Shown here: positions 34,179-43,395 of the stretch, one piece after another | Layout of the letters: every line of letters starts with the position of its first letter | Position numbering within the stretch: the stretch's first letter is position 1 | Source: Chitinophaga filiformis | GTDB lineage: Bacteria > Bacteroidota > Bacteroidia > Chitinophagales > Chitinophagaceae | Length of the DNA stretch: 64,000 bases | NCBI RefSeq assembly: GCF_021646545.1 | Contig: NZ_JAKIRP010000001.1 | Location: 248,001-312,000, forward strand | Reading direction: 5' to 3' | Program-made: the position numbers and the translations under genes | Notes under the pieces: generated by a model | Database searches by the model: none | What the model saw: the letters and a program-made list of their open reading frames with translations, nothing else | Told to the model about the DNA's origin: nothing

Positions 34179-36639
34179 CACCTCACTACTGCTAGTCTTC
34201 CCATATATGCATACCCGAAGCTGTGGCCCGCTGCTATTTCCTGCCGACCTTCGCTTTGCATTATTTCAACCCGATCTTTCCGGGTATAACACCCTTGCGC
34301 CTTTATACTATCGTATGCCTGAAACCGGTTACTTCCGTTCCGACCCGCAGCAAAGAGATTACTTCCGCAATTGCAGGGAATGGCAGAAAATAACAGGTAA
34401 AGCCGTTGCATTGAAGGATATCTACACGATACAGTATGACATCTCTCCTGACGATTTTATATACGCGTATCGGCATGCTGACTGGAATCAACTAAAAGAT
34501 AATTCATTTGTACAGTGGTTAAGAATGCCGGCACATAAAAAAGAGCTGGACTATATGGCCTTTGCCAAGCAGGTCGAGTTCAGTCAGTTTTACAATCGTG
34601 ATCCATGGGAAGTTAATTCGCCGGTTATAAATACAGAAGCGCTGATCGATACGGCAGTCCGCAATTGCGGCAGCATAGCATCTACATTTCTGCGGCAACG
34701 TTATGCCTTTCAGATTGTAAAACTACAGTTCTATAACAGAAACAAAGACGCGAACGCGAATAACATCCTGATCAGTTATTATGATACTTATCTGAAAGGC
34801 AAGCCAACCATTGTATCTGACTGGGGCCTGTATTATTATGGATTTATACAGCGAGACCCAAACATGTACCTCAAATATATGCTGGCGAGCTTTGACAGAT
34901 GTGAAGAGAAAAAAGGGCCGGTATTTGGTAAGCTTAGCCGAAAAGAACTGGATGCCTTTTCGGCTGCTAAATCGGACAGGCATACTACCGCACTTGTTTA
35001 TGTATTGAAAGCATTGAAACAACCTGGCAGATCATTGACAACGTTGCAACAGTTGTACAACATTGAACCCAACTGTACATATTTCCCTTTGCTGATATGC
35101 AGGGAAGTCAATAAACTCGAAGACTGGATCTCTACTCCTGAGATACTGGGATTCAACTCTACGGTAAGAGAAAATCTTTTCTTTGGCCGCGCCAGAAGAG
35201 AGTATAACTGGGAGAGTCGTAAACCCGACACCAGCTATGCGTATTATGCGGATCAAAACATTAAAAGCGACCGTCAATACCTGCGTTCTTTCAGAAACTT
35301 TCTCGCGGACATGCTGGAAGGACGAAGCAATAATAAAGATATGATCCGGCTGGCAATCGCACATCTCGACAATATGGATGGACGATATACTGATGCGACC
35401 TATCACCTTGGTAAATTAAACACTTTAAAAGATACTGTTTATAAACGCCAGGTTATTGTTGAGAAACTGATTGCGGCTTTTTACAGTCAGGACATTACGA
35501 ATGCAAGCGTAAAACAGTATTTACACCATCAGTTCAAAAGCCTTGAAAAACTTGGTCATACGTACGAAATTCCTGATACCGATGAGGGAATGCCAATAGA
35601 ATTGAGAAATGAAAAAAGAGATATCCGCGCCGCACTATTCCTTATGCTGGGCCAACGCTATAAACAGAAAGGCGACAATTTAACGGCAGGGTTGTTATGT
35701 CAGAAAGCCGATATTCCAATAAACGAGTATACCGGCGAATATTACGAATCTGATACCCCACTGGTAAGTTATCGCCAGATTGCTTATTTTGATAAATACG
35801 CTTCACCTGAGGATGTAGAAAAGCTTATCCGTTTCAAACACCAATCGGGGAAAACACCATTTGAAAAAATGATTGCACCTGCAACATGGGCGCCGGACGA
35901 CTTCTACCGGGATGCAAAAGTCACATTGCTTGTCAGACAACAACGTTTCAGGCAAGCCGCTATGGAAACCGCAAAAATAGCTGACGATTTCTGGCAGAAG
36001 AATTGGGCGTATAGCGATTATTTGTCCCGTATCTACATTGGAAGCCCTGGCATATTAGTACCGGGTGAAGACACAAGCAAACGCTATCCCATAACAAGCA
36101 AAAAAGCAATACTAAGAGATATCCTGCTGTTACAGGATAGTCTCTCACAAGCCAGCACTTCAAGCTCCAAAGCGCGCTTTCATTATCTGCTGGGAAATGC
36201 ATACTTCAATATTTCCTACTATGGCAGAGCGTGGATGATGAGCGCTTATGGGCAATCGTACAGGGAAGCGTCAATAGGCGGGCTTAATAACAACAAATGG
36301 GCGTGGTTTTCCTTCTACCCCAATGCGAATATTTATAAGAGTGACTATTACCAATGTTCACATGCTTTCGATATGTATGAAAAAGCATTACGCTTAAGTG
36401 CCCGCGACAAGGAATTACATGCAAAAATATTGCTAATGCTAAACGTATGTGATAAATCCAGGTATACCTTCTTTGCAGAGAAAGCAAAATATAATAAAGG
36501 CATTGACGACTACTGGCGTGAAACTGCGCCGTATCGCTTCCCCTATCTGAAACTACTAAAAGAACACGATGCAGACACGAAAGTCTATGCAGATAGTCGT
36601 ACGGAATGCCCGGATGTTGCTGCGTTTACGAAGCGTTAA
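34141..36639 (+). CDS. Large exported hypothetical protein, partner of the preceding lipoprotein
   Basis: The 832-residue protein begins MKKLSKRLLLLVNTSLLLVFPYMHTRSCGPLL, a signal sequence, possibly of lipoprotein type with an imperfect lipobox (TRSC). The mature part is mainly helical with many Tyr and Trp residues. It contains tetratricopeptide-like helical pairs, such as LAIAHLDNMDGRYTDATYHLGKL, RAALFLMLGQRYKQKGDNLTAGLLCQKA, SSKARFHYLLGNAYFNISYYGRAWMM and SHAFDMYEKALRLSARDKELHAKILLML. This suggests a repeat scaffold in the periplasm. It overlaps the preceding lipoprotein gene by 38 bases. No function is assigned. Confidence 0.75.
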   Translation: MKKLSKRLLLLVNTSLLLVFPYMHTRSCGPLLFPADLRFALFQPDLSGYNTLAPLYYRMPETGYFRSDPQQRDYFRNCREWQKITGKAVALKDIYTIQYDISPDDFIYAYRHADWNQLKDNSFVQWLRMPAHKKELDYMAFAKQVEFSQFYNRDPWEVNSPVINTEALIDTAVRNCGSIASTFLRQRYAFQIVKLQFYNRNKDANANNILISYYDTYLKGKPTIVSDWGLYYYGFIQRDPNMYLKYMLASFDRCEEKKGPVFGKLSRKELDAFSAAKSDRHTTALVYVLKALKQPGRSLTTLQQLYNIEPNCTYFPLLICREVNKLEDWISTPEILGFNSTVRENLFFGRARREYNWESRKPDTSYAYYADQNIKSDRQYLRSFRNFLADMLEGRSNNKDMIRLAIAHLDNMDGRYTDATYHLGKLNTLKDTVYKRQVIVEKLIAAFYSQDITNASVKQYLHHQFKSLEKLGHTYEIPDTDEGMPIELRNEKRDIRAALFLMLGQRYKQKGDNLTAGLLCQKADIPINEYTGEYYESDTPLVSYRQIAYFDKYASPEDVEKLIRFKHQSGKTPFEKMIAPATWAPDDFYRDAKVTLLVRQQRFRQAAMETAKIADDFWQKNWAYSDYLSRIYIGSPGILVPGEDTSKRYPITSKKAILRDILLLQDSLSQASTSSSKARFHYLLGNAYFNISYYGRAWMMSAYGQSYREASIGGLNNNKWAWFSFYPNANIYKSDYYQCSHAFDMYEKALRLSARDKELHAKILLMLNVCDKSRYTFFAEKAKYNKGIDDYWRETAPYRFPYLKLLKEHDADTKVYADSRTECPDVAAFTKR

Positions 36640-37062
36640 GAGCATTATCCGGAAAAAATATTCAAATATTTATACACATCCCACAACTACGTGATTACCA
36701 AATTACAACAACAGGTTTTTGCAGTTGATTTTAACACCATTCTTCCGAATCTTTTTTGGAATTCAGAAATTTGTTATAACCTTTGTATGGTAATTAAATT
36801 TACAATGGACACTGATTCCTTTATACGCACAGACCTGCACTTTTTACACTTCACCATTCTTAACACTTCTCCCCCCGGAATTTAGTTATATGAACGACGG
36901 AAAGTTTTAACAGGCTTACTGTCTGCACACGTTTTAACTACAGCTACAACTGTAAAAGCAACGTTATGCACATTTGTACGGATTCGTGCAATGTATTCGC
37001 GTATATGCATATATACGTGTCAAGGGCATCCTATTTCTATATCATATAAACACCACACATTT
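36640..37062. other. AT-rich leader region upstream of the SPFH gene
   Basis: No convincing gene is present. A 7-base inverted repeat CGTATAT/ATATACG with loop GCAT lies at 37000-37017, and TGCAC/GTGCA arms lie at 36967-36990. These may be protein-binding sites or leader structure for the gene starting at 37063. Confidence 0.4.
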
Positions 37063-38976
37063 ATGCAAAATGAAGTTCTCAGGTGGCTGATTATTATCGG
37101 CTTACCCGTACTATGCCTTATTCTCTACAAGTACATCCTTCGCGTCTTCTTTGGTTTGGTTATCGTACCGGAAGACAAGATCGGGCTTGTTACAAAGAAA
37201 TTCGTCCTGGTTGGTAAACAGGAATTGCCGGAAGGCCGCATCATCGCTACTAATGGTGAAGCGGGTTTTCAGGCACAGACACTGGCTCCCGGTGTTTATT
37301 TCGGGAAGTGGTTCTGGCAATATGAAGTGACCTTCCAGTCTTTTACCATTATCCCCACCGGTAAGATCGGTCTTGTACTGGCAAAAGACGGTACTGAACT
37401 GCAGCCAGGTGCTGTTATGGCCCGCCGCGTGGATTGCGATGCATACCAGAATGCGGAATCATTCCTCAACAACGGCGGACAAAAAGGACGGCAGACCGCT
37501 ATTATGACACCCGGTTCTTATCGTATCAACACTTTCCTTTTCGAAGTGGAGATCACTGATATGACCACCGTACCCGATAACGCAGTAGGTATCGTTACCA
37601 CACTGGAAGGTCAGGCTATTGAAACCGGCCAGATCGCGGGTAAGATCATCTCTAACCACAACAACTTCCAGGACGCTGACGCCTTCCTCGCCAACGGTGG
37701 GTATAAAGGTCTGCAGGAGCAGGTGATCCTGTCGGGTTCTTACTTCCTGAACCCATGGTTTGCCAAAGTGGAAATGCGGCAGATGACAGAGATCCCGATC
37801 AGCCATGTGGGCGTTGTGATCTCTTATGTGGGTAGTGACGGTGAAGACCTCAGCGGCACAGAGTTTAAACACGGTAACATTGTTGCCAAGAACCACAAAG
37901 GTGTATGGGCAGAACCACTGGGACCTGGCAAATATCCTATCAACCCATACATCATGAAGGTGGAATACGTGCCTACCACCAACCTGGTGCTGAACTGGGC
38001 CTCTGCACGGAGCGAAGCGCACCAACTGGACAAGAACCTCTCTACTATCACGGTACGTAGTAAGGACGGGTTTACCTTCAACCTGGACGTGGCACAGATT
38101 ATTCACATTCCATCTACTGAGGCGCCTAAAGTAATTGCCCGTTTCGGTAATATGAGCAACCTGGTTACACAGGTGCTGGAACCTACCATCGGTAACTACT
38201 TCCGTAACTCTGCACAGGATGCTGAGGTGATCGACTTCCTGAAGAGCCGTAAGGAAAGACAGGATTCCGCCAAACAACATATCGGTAGAGTACTGGAACA
38301 ATATAACGTATTCGGTGTGGATACCCTGATCGGTGATATCGTACCTCCTGAAAGCCTGATGAAAACACTGACAGACCGTAAACTGGCGGAAGAGCAGAAA
38401 GTAACGTACGATACACAGATGCGTGCACAGGAAACCAGGCAGGCGCTCGAAAAAGAAACGGCTATCGCTGAAATCCAGAAAGAGATCGTTAAGGCAGACC
38501 AGGGTGTACTGATCGCTGAGAGGATCGCTGACGCTGCGGTTAAAAAGGCTACCGGTGATGCCAATAGTGTACGTCTGCAGGCCAATGCGGAAGCCGACAG
38601 GATGAAACTGCTGGCAAGCGGTGAGGCCGAAAAAGTACGTGTACTGGCAAAAGCGGAAGCAGAAAGAACTGAGCTGATCGCAAAAGCGGATGCTGAAAAG
38701 ATTTCCCTCACAGGTAATGCGGAAGCTGAAAAGATCCTTGCTATCGGTAAGTCCAGCGCCGAGTCTTATAAACTGGCTGTGGAGGCGATGGGTGGTAATA
38801 ACTTTACCCAGTTGAAGGTAATGGAAGCCATCGGTGAGCAGCATATCAAGATCATGCCTGACATCCTCATCGGAGGCGGCGACGGTACCAACGGTTCCAT
38901 CAGCGGCTTGCTGGGACTGAAACTACTGGAGCAGTTAGGTAACAAACAGGAAGCATCCAAAGAAGAAAATAAATAA
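37063..38976 (+). CDS. Membrane-anchored SPFH (flotillin-like) protein with vault-like repeats
   Basis: The frame opens at 36991, but its first 24 residues span an inverted repeat. The ATG at 37063 (MQNEVLRWLIIIGLPVLCLI) is preferred (637 residues). One membrane span lies at 9-35. Four related units follow, starting VPEDKIGLV (35), IPTGKIGLV (97), VPDNAVGIV (170) and IPISHVGVV (244). Each ends in a PG/SGxY block followed by a strand such as FEVEI or AKVEM. An SPFH/band 7 domain (about 310-435) and a long Ala/Glu/Lys coiled coil (about 436-575) come next, with a Gly-rich tail. SPFH proteins form ring or cage assemblies at membranes. The gene stands alone with a terminator behind it. Confidence 0.85.
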   Translation: MQNEVLRWLIIIGLPVLCLILYKYILRVFFGLVIVPEDKIGLVTKKFVLVGKQELPEGRIIATNGEAGFQAQTLAPGVYFGKWFWQYEVTFQSFTIIPTGKIGLVLAKDGTELQPGAVMARRVDCDAYQNAESFLNNGGQKGRQTAIMTPGSYRINTFLFEVEITDMTTVPDNAVGIVTTLEGQAIETGQIAGKIISNHNNFQDADAFLANGGYKGLQEQVILSGSYFLNPWFAKVEMRQMTEIPISHVGVVISYVGSDGEDLSGTEFKHGNIVAKNHKGVWAEPLGPGKYPINPYIMKVEYVPTTNLVLNWASARSEAHQLDKNLSTITVRSKDGFTFNLDVAQIIHIPSTEAPKVIARFGNMSNLVTQVLEPTIGNYFRNSAQDAEVIDFLKSRKERQDSAKQHIGRVLEQYNVFGVDTLIGDIVPPESLMKTLTDRKLAEEQKVTYDTQMRAQETRQALEKETAIAEIQKEIVKADQGVLIAERIADAAVKKATGDANSVRLQANAEADRMKLLASGEAEKVRVLAKAEAERTELIAKADAEKISLTGNAEAEKILAIGKSSAESYKLAVEAMGGNNFTQLKVMEAIGEQHIKIMPDILIGGGDGTNGSISGLLGLKLLEQLGNKQEASKEENK

Positions 38977-39002
38977 CCCTTTCATCCATTCTACATACAA
39001 GG

Positions 39003-39032
39003 AAGGGCCGGCCACAAAGGCCAGCCCTTTTC
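39003..39032 (+). terminator. Terminator of the SPFH gene
   Basis: AAGGGC and GGCC pair with GGCC and GCCCTT around an ACAAA loop, followed by a short T run. It lies 27 bases after the stop codon. Confidence 0.7.
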
Positions 39033-39086
39033 CATTCCTGTTCGGACAGTTTGTACTGTCATTAATTTATCTGCTGGAAAAAGAAA

Positions 39087-39731
39087 TTATATAAAGAAAA
39101 GCAACAGCAATAATGCACCTGGTAACGCTACTGTCCACATGCCAAAATGGGCAGCCAGGAATGCACCCGCCAGACAACCGGCCAGGAAGCCGCCAATCAC
39201 AATGAACTGTTTTGCAAACGCAGGACGGCGATCGCTGTTCCATACACCAGGCATCAATATCTTCGCAATATCCAATGTTAGCTGTGTTACGTTGCCCGTC
39301 ATCATCGTAGTTGGCGCATATGCTGCGGTGGTATACAGGCGGCCGAATGCATTCTGTATTCCCATGGCCAGCACTACTATATAAGGCATCACTGCTCCCC
39401 AGGTACTACCTGGTCTGCCGAAAGCAATATCAAGGGCTCCCGCTACCAGGAGGATCGCACCTTCTACCAGCAGCAGTGTATAACCGCTTTTCAGTTTTGG
39501 TGCAAACCATCCCGCTGTAACAACGGCGACCGTGAATACCGGGAAGGAGAGTAATTTCAACCAGGACTTTGCTTCTGCCCCCCTGATAAGGTCATAGGCA
39601 AACACTACGAAGTTGCCCGTCACATGTGCAGAGAACAATTCTTCTGCCGCAGTAAAAGTAGCAGCATCACAAAAGCCTGCTGCAAAAGCAAGGCAGATGC
39701 TGATGTAAGCTATATTTTTCTTTTCATCCAT
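39087..39731 (-). CDS. YoaK-family (DUF1275) membrane protein
   Basis: The 214-residue protein has about six membrane spans. It carries the family landmarks LAFAAGFCDAATFTAAEELFSAHVTGNFVVFAYDL near the start and MGIQNAFGRLYTTAAYAPTTMMTGNVTQLTLDIAKIL in the second half, both of the repeated 'TGN' type. Function of the family is unknown. It is the last gene of a minus-strand operon, seven bases behind the Dps-like gene. Confidence 0.88.
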   Translation of the reverse strand: MDEKKNIAYISICLAFAAGFCDAATFTAAEELFSAHVTGNFVVFAYDLIRGAEAKSWLKLLSFPVFTVAVVTAGWFAPKLKSGYTLLLVEGAILLVAGALDIAFGRPGSTWGAVMPYIVVLAMGIQNAFGRLYTTAAYAPTTMMTGNVTQLTLDIAKILMPGVWNSDRRPAFAKQFIVIGGFLAGCLAGAFLAAHFGMWTVALPGALLLLLFFI

Positions 39732-39738
39732 AAGTCTC

Positions 39739-40212
39739 TTATCTTAAATGTGCTCTTAACATCCAGGCCATTTTTTCATGTTGTTCCATCAGACCTGTAA
39801 TGTAATCGCTGGTACCTTGGTCATGCCAGTCGTTCGCAAAGCGGTTGATATTCTCACGAAGATGGATGATCAGGCTTTCATGATCTGACAGCAACTCACC
39901 AATAAAACCGGCTCCATCATTTGCTGAACGGCTTTTCTCTGTCAGGTGCGTCAACGCAATATATTCCTTCAGGGTGGCAGGAGCATAGTGACCAAGCGAA
40001 CGTACGCGTTCGGCTACACTGTCCATGATCTCGTCCAGCTCTTCATATTGCTGCTCAAAAAATACATGTTTAGAATGAAAGTCCGGACCTTCTACATTCC
40101 AGTGTGCATTGCGGGTCTTGGCATACAGCAGGAATTCATCTGCCAGTATTTTGACTAACTCGTGTGCGACTTGTGACAGGTATTCTTTTTTGATACCGAT
40201 ATTTGGCTCCAT
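39739..40212 (-). CDS. dps: Dps-family DNA-protection/ferritin-like protein
   Basis: The 157-residue protein has the Dps four-helix pattern. AKTRNAHWNVEGPDFHSKHVFFEQQYEELDEIMDSVAERVRSLGHYAP holds the inter-subunit ferroxidase residues (His in NAHWNV, His in DFHSKH, Asp/Glu in EELDEIMD). The C-terminal helix is GLMEQHEKMAWMLRAHL. Dps dodecamers oxidise and store iron with peroxide and protect DNA in stress. It lies 13 bases behind the DoxX-like gene in a four-gene operon. The gene symbol is by family. Confidence 0.92.
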   Translation of the reverse strand: MEPNIGIKKEYLSQVAHELVKILADEFLLYAKTRNAHWNVEGPDFHSKHVFFEQQYEELDEIMDSVAERVRSLGHYAPATLKEYIALTHLTEKSRSANDGAGFIGELLSDHESLIIHLRENINRFANDWHDQGTSDYITGLMEQHEKMAWMLRAHLR

Positions 40213-40225
40213 CTTTAAAAAATGT

Positions 40226-40660
40226 TTATTGTGTTAATAGTGAATAGATGTAATGATCTGCTGAAATGGTCCCGGCGCCTGTACATAACAGGAAAAGGAA
40301 ACAAAGCGTATACATATAAGGTACATCCCGTACTTCAATATTGTCATGCCGGTGTACTACGAAATAACCAATTGCCGTCACACCAATAACGGGTAATACC
40401 ACCAGTCTTGTAGCAATACCGATCATTACAAGAAAAGGAGCCACCGTATCAGATAGTGTGGCTACCATGGCGTTCAGTTTCTCAGGAAGATGTAAGGGAT
40501 TGGGTACATGTTCCCTTTGTCCGTTCTCTACCCTGAATTTTTTCAAGCCATGCACCCTGAACAATTCCAATGCAAGTAATATCCTGAAAGCAAACATTGC
40601 CCAGTTATTGATATCACTGCCAAGGTCAGAGTACAATACACCTCTCAATATGTCTGTCAT
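40226..40660 (-). CDS. DoxX-family membrane protein
   Basis: The 144-residue protein has four membrane spans. The DoxX pattern shows as WAMFAFRILLALELFRVHGLKKF, then LNAMVATLSDTVAPFLVMIGIATRLVVLPVIGVTAIGYFVVH and a last span near YTLCFLFLLCTGAGTISADHYIY. DoxX-like proteins take part in quinone- or thiosulfate-linked redox and oxidative stress defence in other bacteria. It is the second gene of the operon, 15 bases behind the amidohydrolase gene. Confidence 0.85.
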   Translation of the reverse strand: MTDILRGVLYSDLGSDINNWAMFAFRILLALELFRVHGLKKFRVENGQREHVPNPLHLPEKLNAMVATLSDTVAPFLVMIGIATRLVVLPVIGVTAIGYFVVHRHDNIEVRDVPYMYTLCFLFLLCTGAGTISADHYIYSLLTQ

Positions 40661-40675
40661 CTTCTCATTATTGAT

Positions 40676-42568
40676 TTAAAAAGCAAAACAGGAGCAACCT
40701 AAAGCGCCCCAAAAGGCCGTATAATTATTTACAGGCACATCGCTTTTGTGCGCTTTATCATGTTCATGGCCATGCACCCCACAACTCCCGATACATTGAT
40801 GCACCATAGCACTGAGATCATTTGAAGCGGCGCTTTCAGCAAACTTATAGGTCTTAGTTCCCAGCCTGTTGGAACCGGGATAATAACCATTATAAACTGC
40901 CGTAGGTGACCAGTCGGGCAATATGGGAATAACCGGTGGCGCCCACTGATTGAAATCGCCTTTGGCATATACAATGCGGCCATCTACAATTGTCAGGTCG
41001 GCTTCTATGCCTTTAATTTCTTCGTCCGTTACCGTGAAATAGTCGCTGTCCAATACCGTCAGATCTGCCAGCATTCCGACCTTTATAGTACCTTTCTTTT
41101 GTTGTTCATTCGAGAACCAGGCGCTACCCCTGGTGTACAGTTCAAGGGCAGTCTCCCGGCTCAAACGTTGTTGATCGGGATACAATTGTAAACCTCCTAC
41201 CGTCCTTCCGGCGCTCAGCCAATATAATCCCACCCAGGGATTATAGCTGGATACACGTGTAGCATCGCTGCCTGCGCCTACAGGCACCCCCATTTCCAGC
41301 ATCCGTTTAACTGGTGGCGTATGTGCGGCAGCAGCCTTACCATATCTGTCGGTGAAATATTCTCCCTGATAGGCCATACGGCTTTGAATGGCAATCCCTC
41401 CGCCCAGGGCTTTTACCCTTTCTATATTTCTTTCATCGATCGTTTCTGCATGATCAAAGATCCAGGGCAAACCATCAAAAGGAACATCTTTATTTATCTT
41501 CTCAAATACGTTCAGGAAACGGGTGATGCTCTCATTGTATGTGGCATGCAAGCGGAAAGGCCAGCGGTTACTCACCAGGAGGCGCACAACCCTTTCCAGC
41601 TCTTCTTCCATAACGGCCGGAAGATCGGGACGCGGCTGTATAAAAGATTCAAAATCGGCTGCAGAGAATACCAGCATTTCGCCTGCACCGTTGTGCCGGT
41701 ACATATCATCACCCTGGTATACTTTCACAGATTTTATCCAGCTGTCAAAATCTTCTTCTTCATGTTTGGGCCTTTGCGTGAAAAGATTGTATGCAATACG
41801 CACGGTGAGCTGTCCGTGCTTATGCAGTTCATCAATCACTTTATAATCGTCCGGGAAGTTCTGGTAACCACCACCCGCATCAATCACACTGGTGATACCA
41901 AAACGGTTCATCTCCCGCATGAAATGCCGGGTAGAATTCACCTGGTATTCATAAGACAGCTTAGGCCCTTTGGCCAGCGTCGAATACAGGATCATGGCAT
42001 TCGGAGTTGCCAGCAGCAACCCTGTAGGCTCCCCGCCGGCATCCCGCTGGATCTGTCCTCCGGGAGGATCGGGTGTATCTTTTGTATACCCCACCGCTCT
42101 CAATGCAGCCCTGTTAAGCAGTGCCTTATCGTATAGGTGCAAGATAAACACAGGGGTGTCTGGCGCTGCTGCGTTGATCTCATCCAGCGTAGGCATACGC
42201 TTTTCGGCAAACTGGAATTCACTCCAGCCACCCACAACACGTACCCATTGTGGCGAAGGCGTACGGGCCACCTGTTCCTTCAGCATTCTCATAGCATCTG
42301 CCAGAGATGGCACTCCATCCCAGCGTAGCTCCAGGTTAAAGTTCAGGCCACCACGTATCAGGTGTGTATGGGAATCATTTAGTCCGGGGATGGTACGTCT
42401 TCTTTTCAGATCTATCAATGTGGTACTATCACCGGCCATTTTCATGACGCTTATATCGTCTCCTACAGCTATGAATTTGCCGTCTTTGATAGCAACCGCA
42501 GTAGCAGCAGGATTGTCCCGGTCAACTGTATGTATACTCCCGTTATAAAGTATGAGATCTGCTTTCAT
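40676..42568 (-). CDS. YtcJ-like amidohydrolase
   Basis: The 630-residue protein is an amidohydrolase of the YtcJ/Amidohydro_3 type. It has a metal-site motif NDSHTHLIRGG near residue 65, the barrel strands FRLHATYNESITRFLNVFEKI and LPWIFDHAETIDE with metal His residues, and GVPVGAGSDATRVSSYNPWVGLYW near the C-terminal side of the barrel. The closing composite domain reads GSAWFSNEQQKKGTIKVGMLADLTVLDSDYF. Substrates of this group are poorly known and include amides and formamides. The last 40 residues are Cys/His-rich (CIGSCGVHGHEHDKAH and GCSCF), which is unusual for the family. It is the first gene of the operon with DoxX, Dps and DUF1275. Confidence 0.88.
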   Translation of the reverse strand: MKADLILYNGSIHTVDRDNPAATAVAIKDGKFIAVGDDISVMKMAGDSTTLIDLKRRRTIPGLNDSHTHLIRGGLNFNLELRWDGVPSLADAMRMLKEQVARTPSPQWVRVVGGWSEFQFAEKRMPTLDEINAAAPDTPVFILHLYDKALLNRAALRAVGYTKDTPDPPGGQIQRDAGGEPTGLLLATPNAMILYSTLAKGPKLSYEYQVNSTRHFMREMNRFGITSVIDAGGGYQNFPDDYKVIDELHKHGQLTVRIAYNLFTQRPKHEEEDFDSWIKSVKVYQGDDMYRHNGAGEMLVFSAADFESFIQPRPDLPAVMEEELERVVRLLVSNRWPFRLHATYNESITRFLNVFEKINKDVPFDGLPWIFDHAETIDERNIERVKALGGGIAIQSRMAYQGEYFTDRYGKAAAAHTPPVKRMLEMGVPVGAGSDATRVSSYNPWVGLYWLSAGRTVGGLQLYPDQQRLSRETALELYTRGSAWFSNEQQKKGTIKVGMLADLTVLDSDYFTVTDEEIKGIEADLTIVDGRIVYAKGDFNQWAPPVIPILPDWSPTAVYNGYYPGSNRLGTKTYKFAESAASNDLSAMVHQCIGSCGVHGHEHDKAHKSDVPVNNYTAFWGALGCSCFAF

Positions 42569-42612
42569 GAACGCTTATTTAACGTGCATTGGTGTTATTG
42601 CTACGGAGTAAA

Positions 42613-42676
42613 GGGCATTCACTGTGAAGGAGAAGTACGGAGTTCGTACTTCTCTCACAGTTCTTTGAAAACGCCC
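42613..42676 (-). promoter_or_regulatory. Hairpin upstream of the amidohydrolase operon
   Basis: GAGAAGTAC (42630-42638) pairs with GTACTTCTC (42646-42654), ACTGTGA (42621-42627) pairs with TCACAGT (42655-42661), and an outer GGGC/GCCC closes it. It lies between the isochorismatase-family gene and the amidohydrolase gene, about 45 bases before the latter's start. No T run follows on either strand, so it may be a leader structure or operator instead of a terminator. Confidence 0.45.
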
Positions 42677-42729
42677 TGTTCCCTAATGTTATTCGCAGAG
42701 GATCTCTGCAATGAAGAATATTTGCTGTA

Positions 42730-43395
42730 TTAGTGTTTTATCATCGTATGTGCATACTGGATGCCAAGACCATAGCCACCTCCATGTTTCTTCATGAGCG
42801 TGGTAACTGCTTCATAAGTGCCTTGTCTTGCCCAGTCGCGTTGCAATTCAAGCAGGTACTGTATAGAAGTAACCGTTTTAGCGCCTGCCTGTATCATACG
42901 CTGTACAGCTCTTTCATGCGCTTCGGTCGATACATCGCCACAGGCGTCAGTGATCACATACACTTCATATCCTGCTGCAATAGCAGAAAGTGCAGGACCG
43001 ACGATGCATACGCTGGTCCATAGTCCGCCCAGTACTATTTTGTTCTTTCCTTTTCCTACAATGGCCTTGTAAGCGTTAATGTCTTCCCATGTATTCATAG
43101 AAGTTCTGTCGATGTAACCGGAGCTTGCTTTTGGATAGGCAGCTTCCAGCTCCAGGAATACGGGACCGCTAAAACTATCTTCTGCCACAGTTGTTACGAC
43201 AGTGGGTACATTGAAGATTTTTGATGCTCCTGCGATAATAGCTACATTATTACGAAGTTCTGTGATATCAATACTCTTGGTGGCAAAACCCATTTGTCCT
43301 TCGTAATCGATCAGTACAAGTGTATGGTTTTCCGGATTGAGTAGTTCGGCAGATGGTTGAGCTTCTTTACCTGATAATTGCGCAGCGTTCGACAT
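42730..43395 (-). CDS. Isochorismatase-family hydrolase (YcaC-like)
   Basis: The 221-residue protein has the cysteine-hydrolase pattern of the isochorismatase/nicotinamidase superfamily. LVLIDYEGQMGFA supplies the catalytic Asp, KIVLGGLWTSVCIVGPALSAIAAGYEVYVITDACGDVS supplies the catalytic Cys, and the conserved Lys lies in the GKGKNKIVLGG segment. It resembles the YcaC group, whose substrate is unknown. It lies 161 bases upstream of the amidohydrolase operon on the same strand and may share its regulation. Confidence 0.9.
   Translation of the reverse strand: MSNAAQLSGKEAQPSAELLNPENHTLVLIDYEGQMGFATKSIDITELRNNVAIIAGASKIFNVPTVVTTVAEDSFSGPVFLELEAAYPKASSGYIDRTSMNTWEDINAYKAIVGKGKNKIVLGGLWTSVCIVGPALSAIAAGYEVYVITDACGDVSTEAHERAVQRMIQAGAKTVTSIQYLLELQRDWARQGTYEAVTTLMKKHGGGYGLGIQYAHTMIKH

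Noticed and set aside
36691..36885. Plus-strand frame of 64 codons
   Set aside because: AT-rich with no coding pattern and no conserved feature.
37459..38844. Minus-strand frame of 461 codons opposite the SPFH gene
   Set aside because: Its composition (rich in Arg, Cys, His, Phe) is typical of antisense shadows, and the plus-strand gene has clear domains and repeats.
41321..42136. Plus-strand frame of 271 codons opposite the amidohydrolase
   Set aside because: No domain pattern; the minus-strand gene has metal-site motifs across the same stretch.
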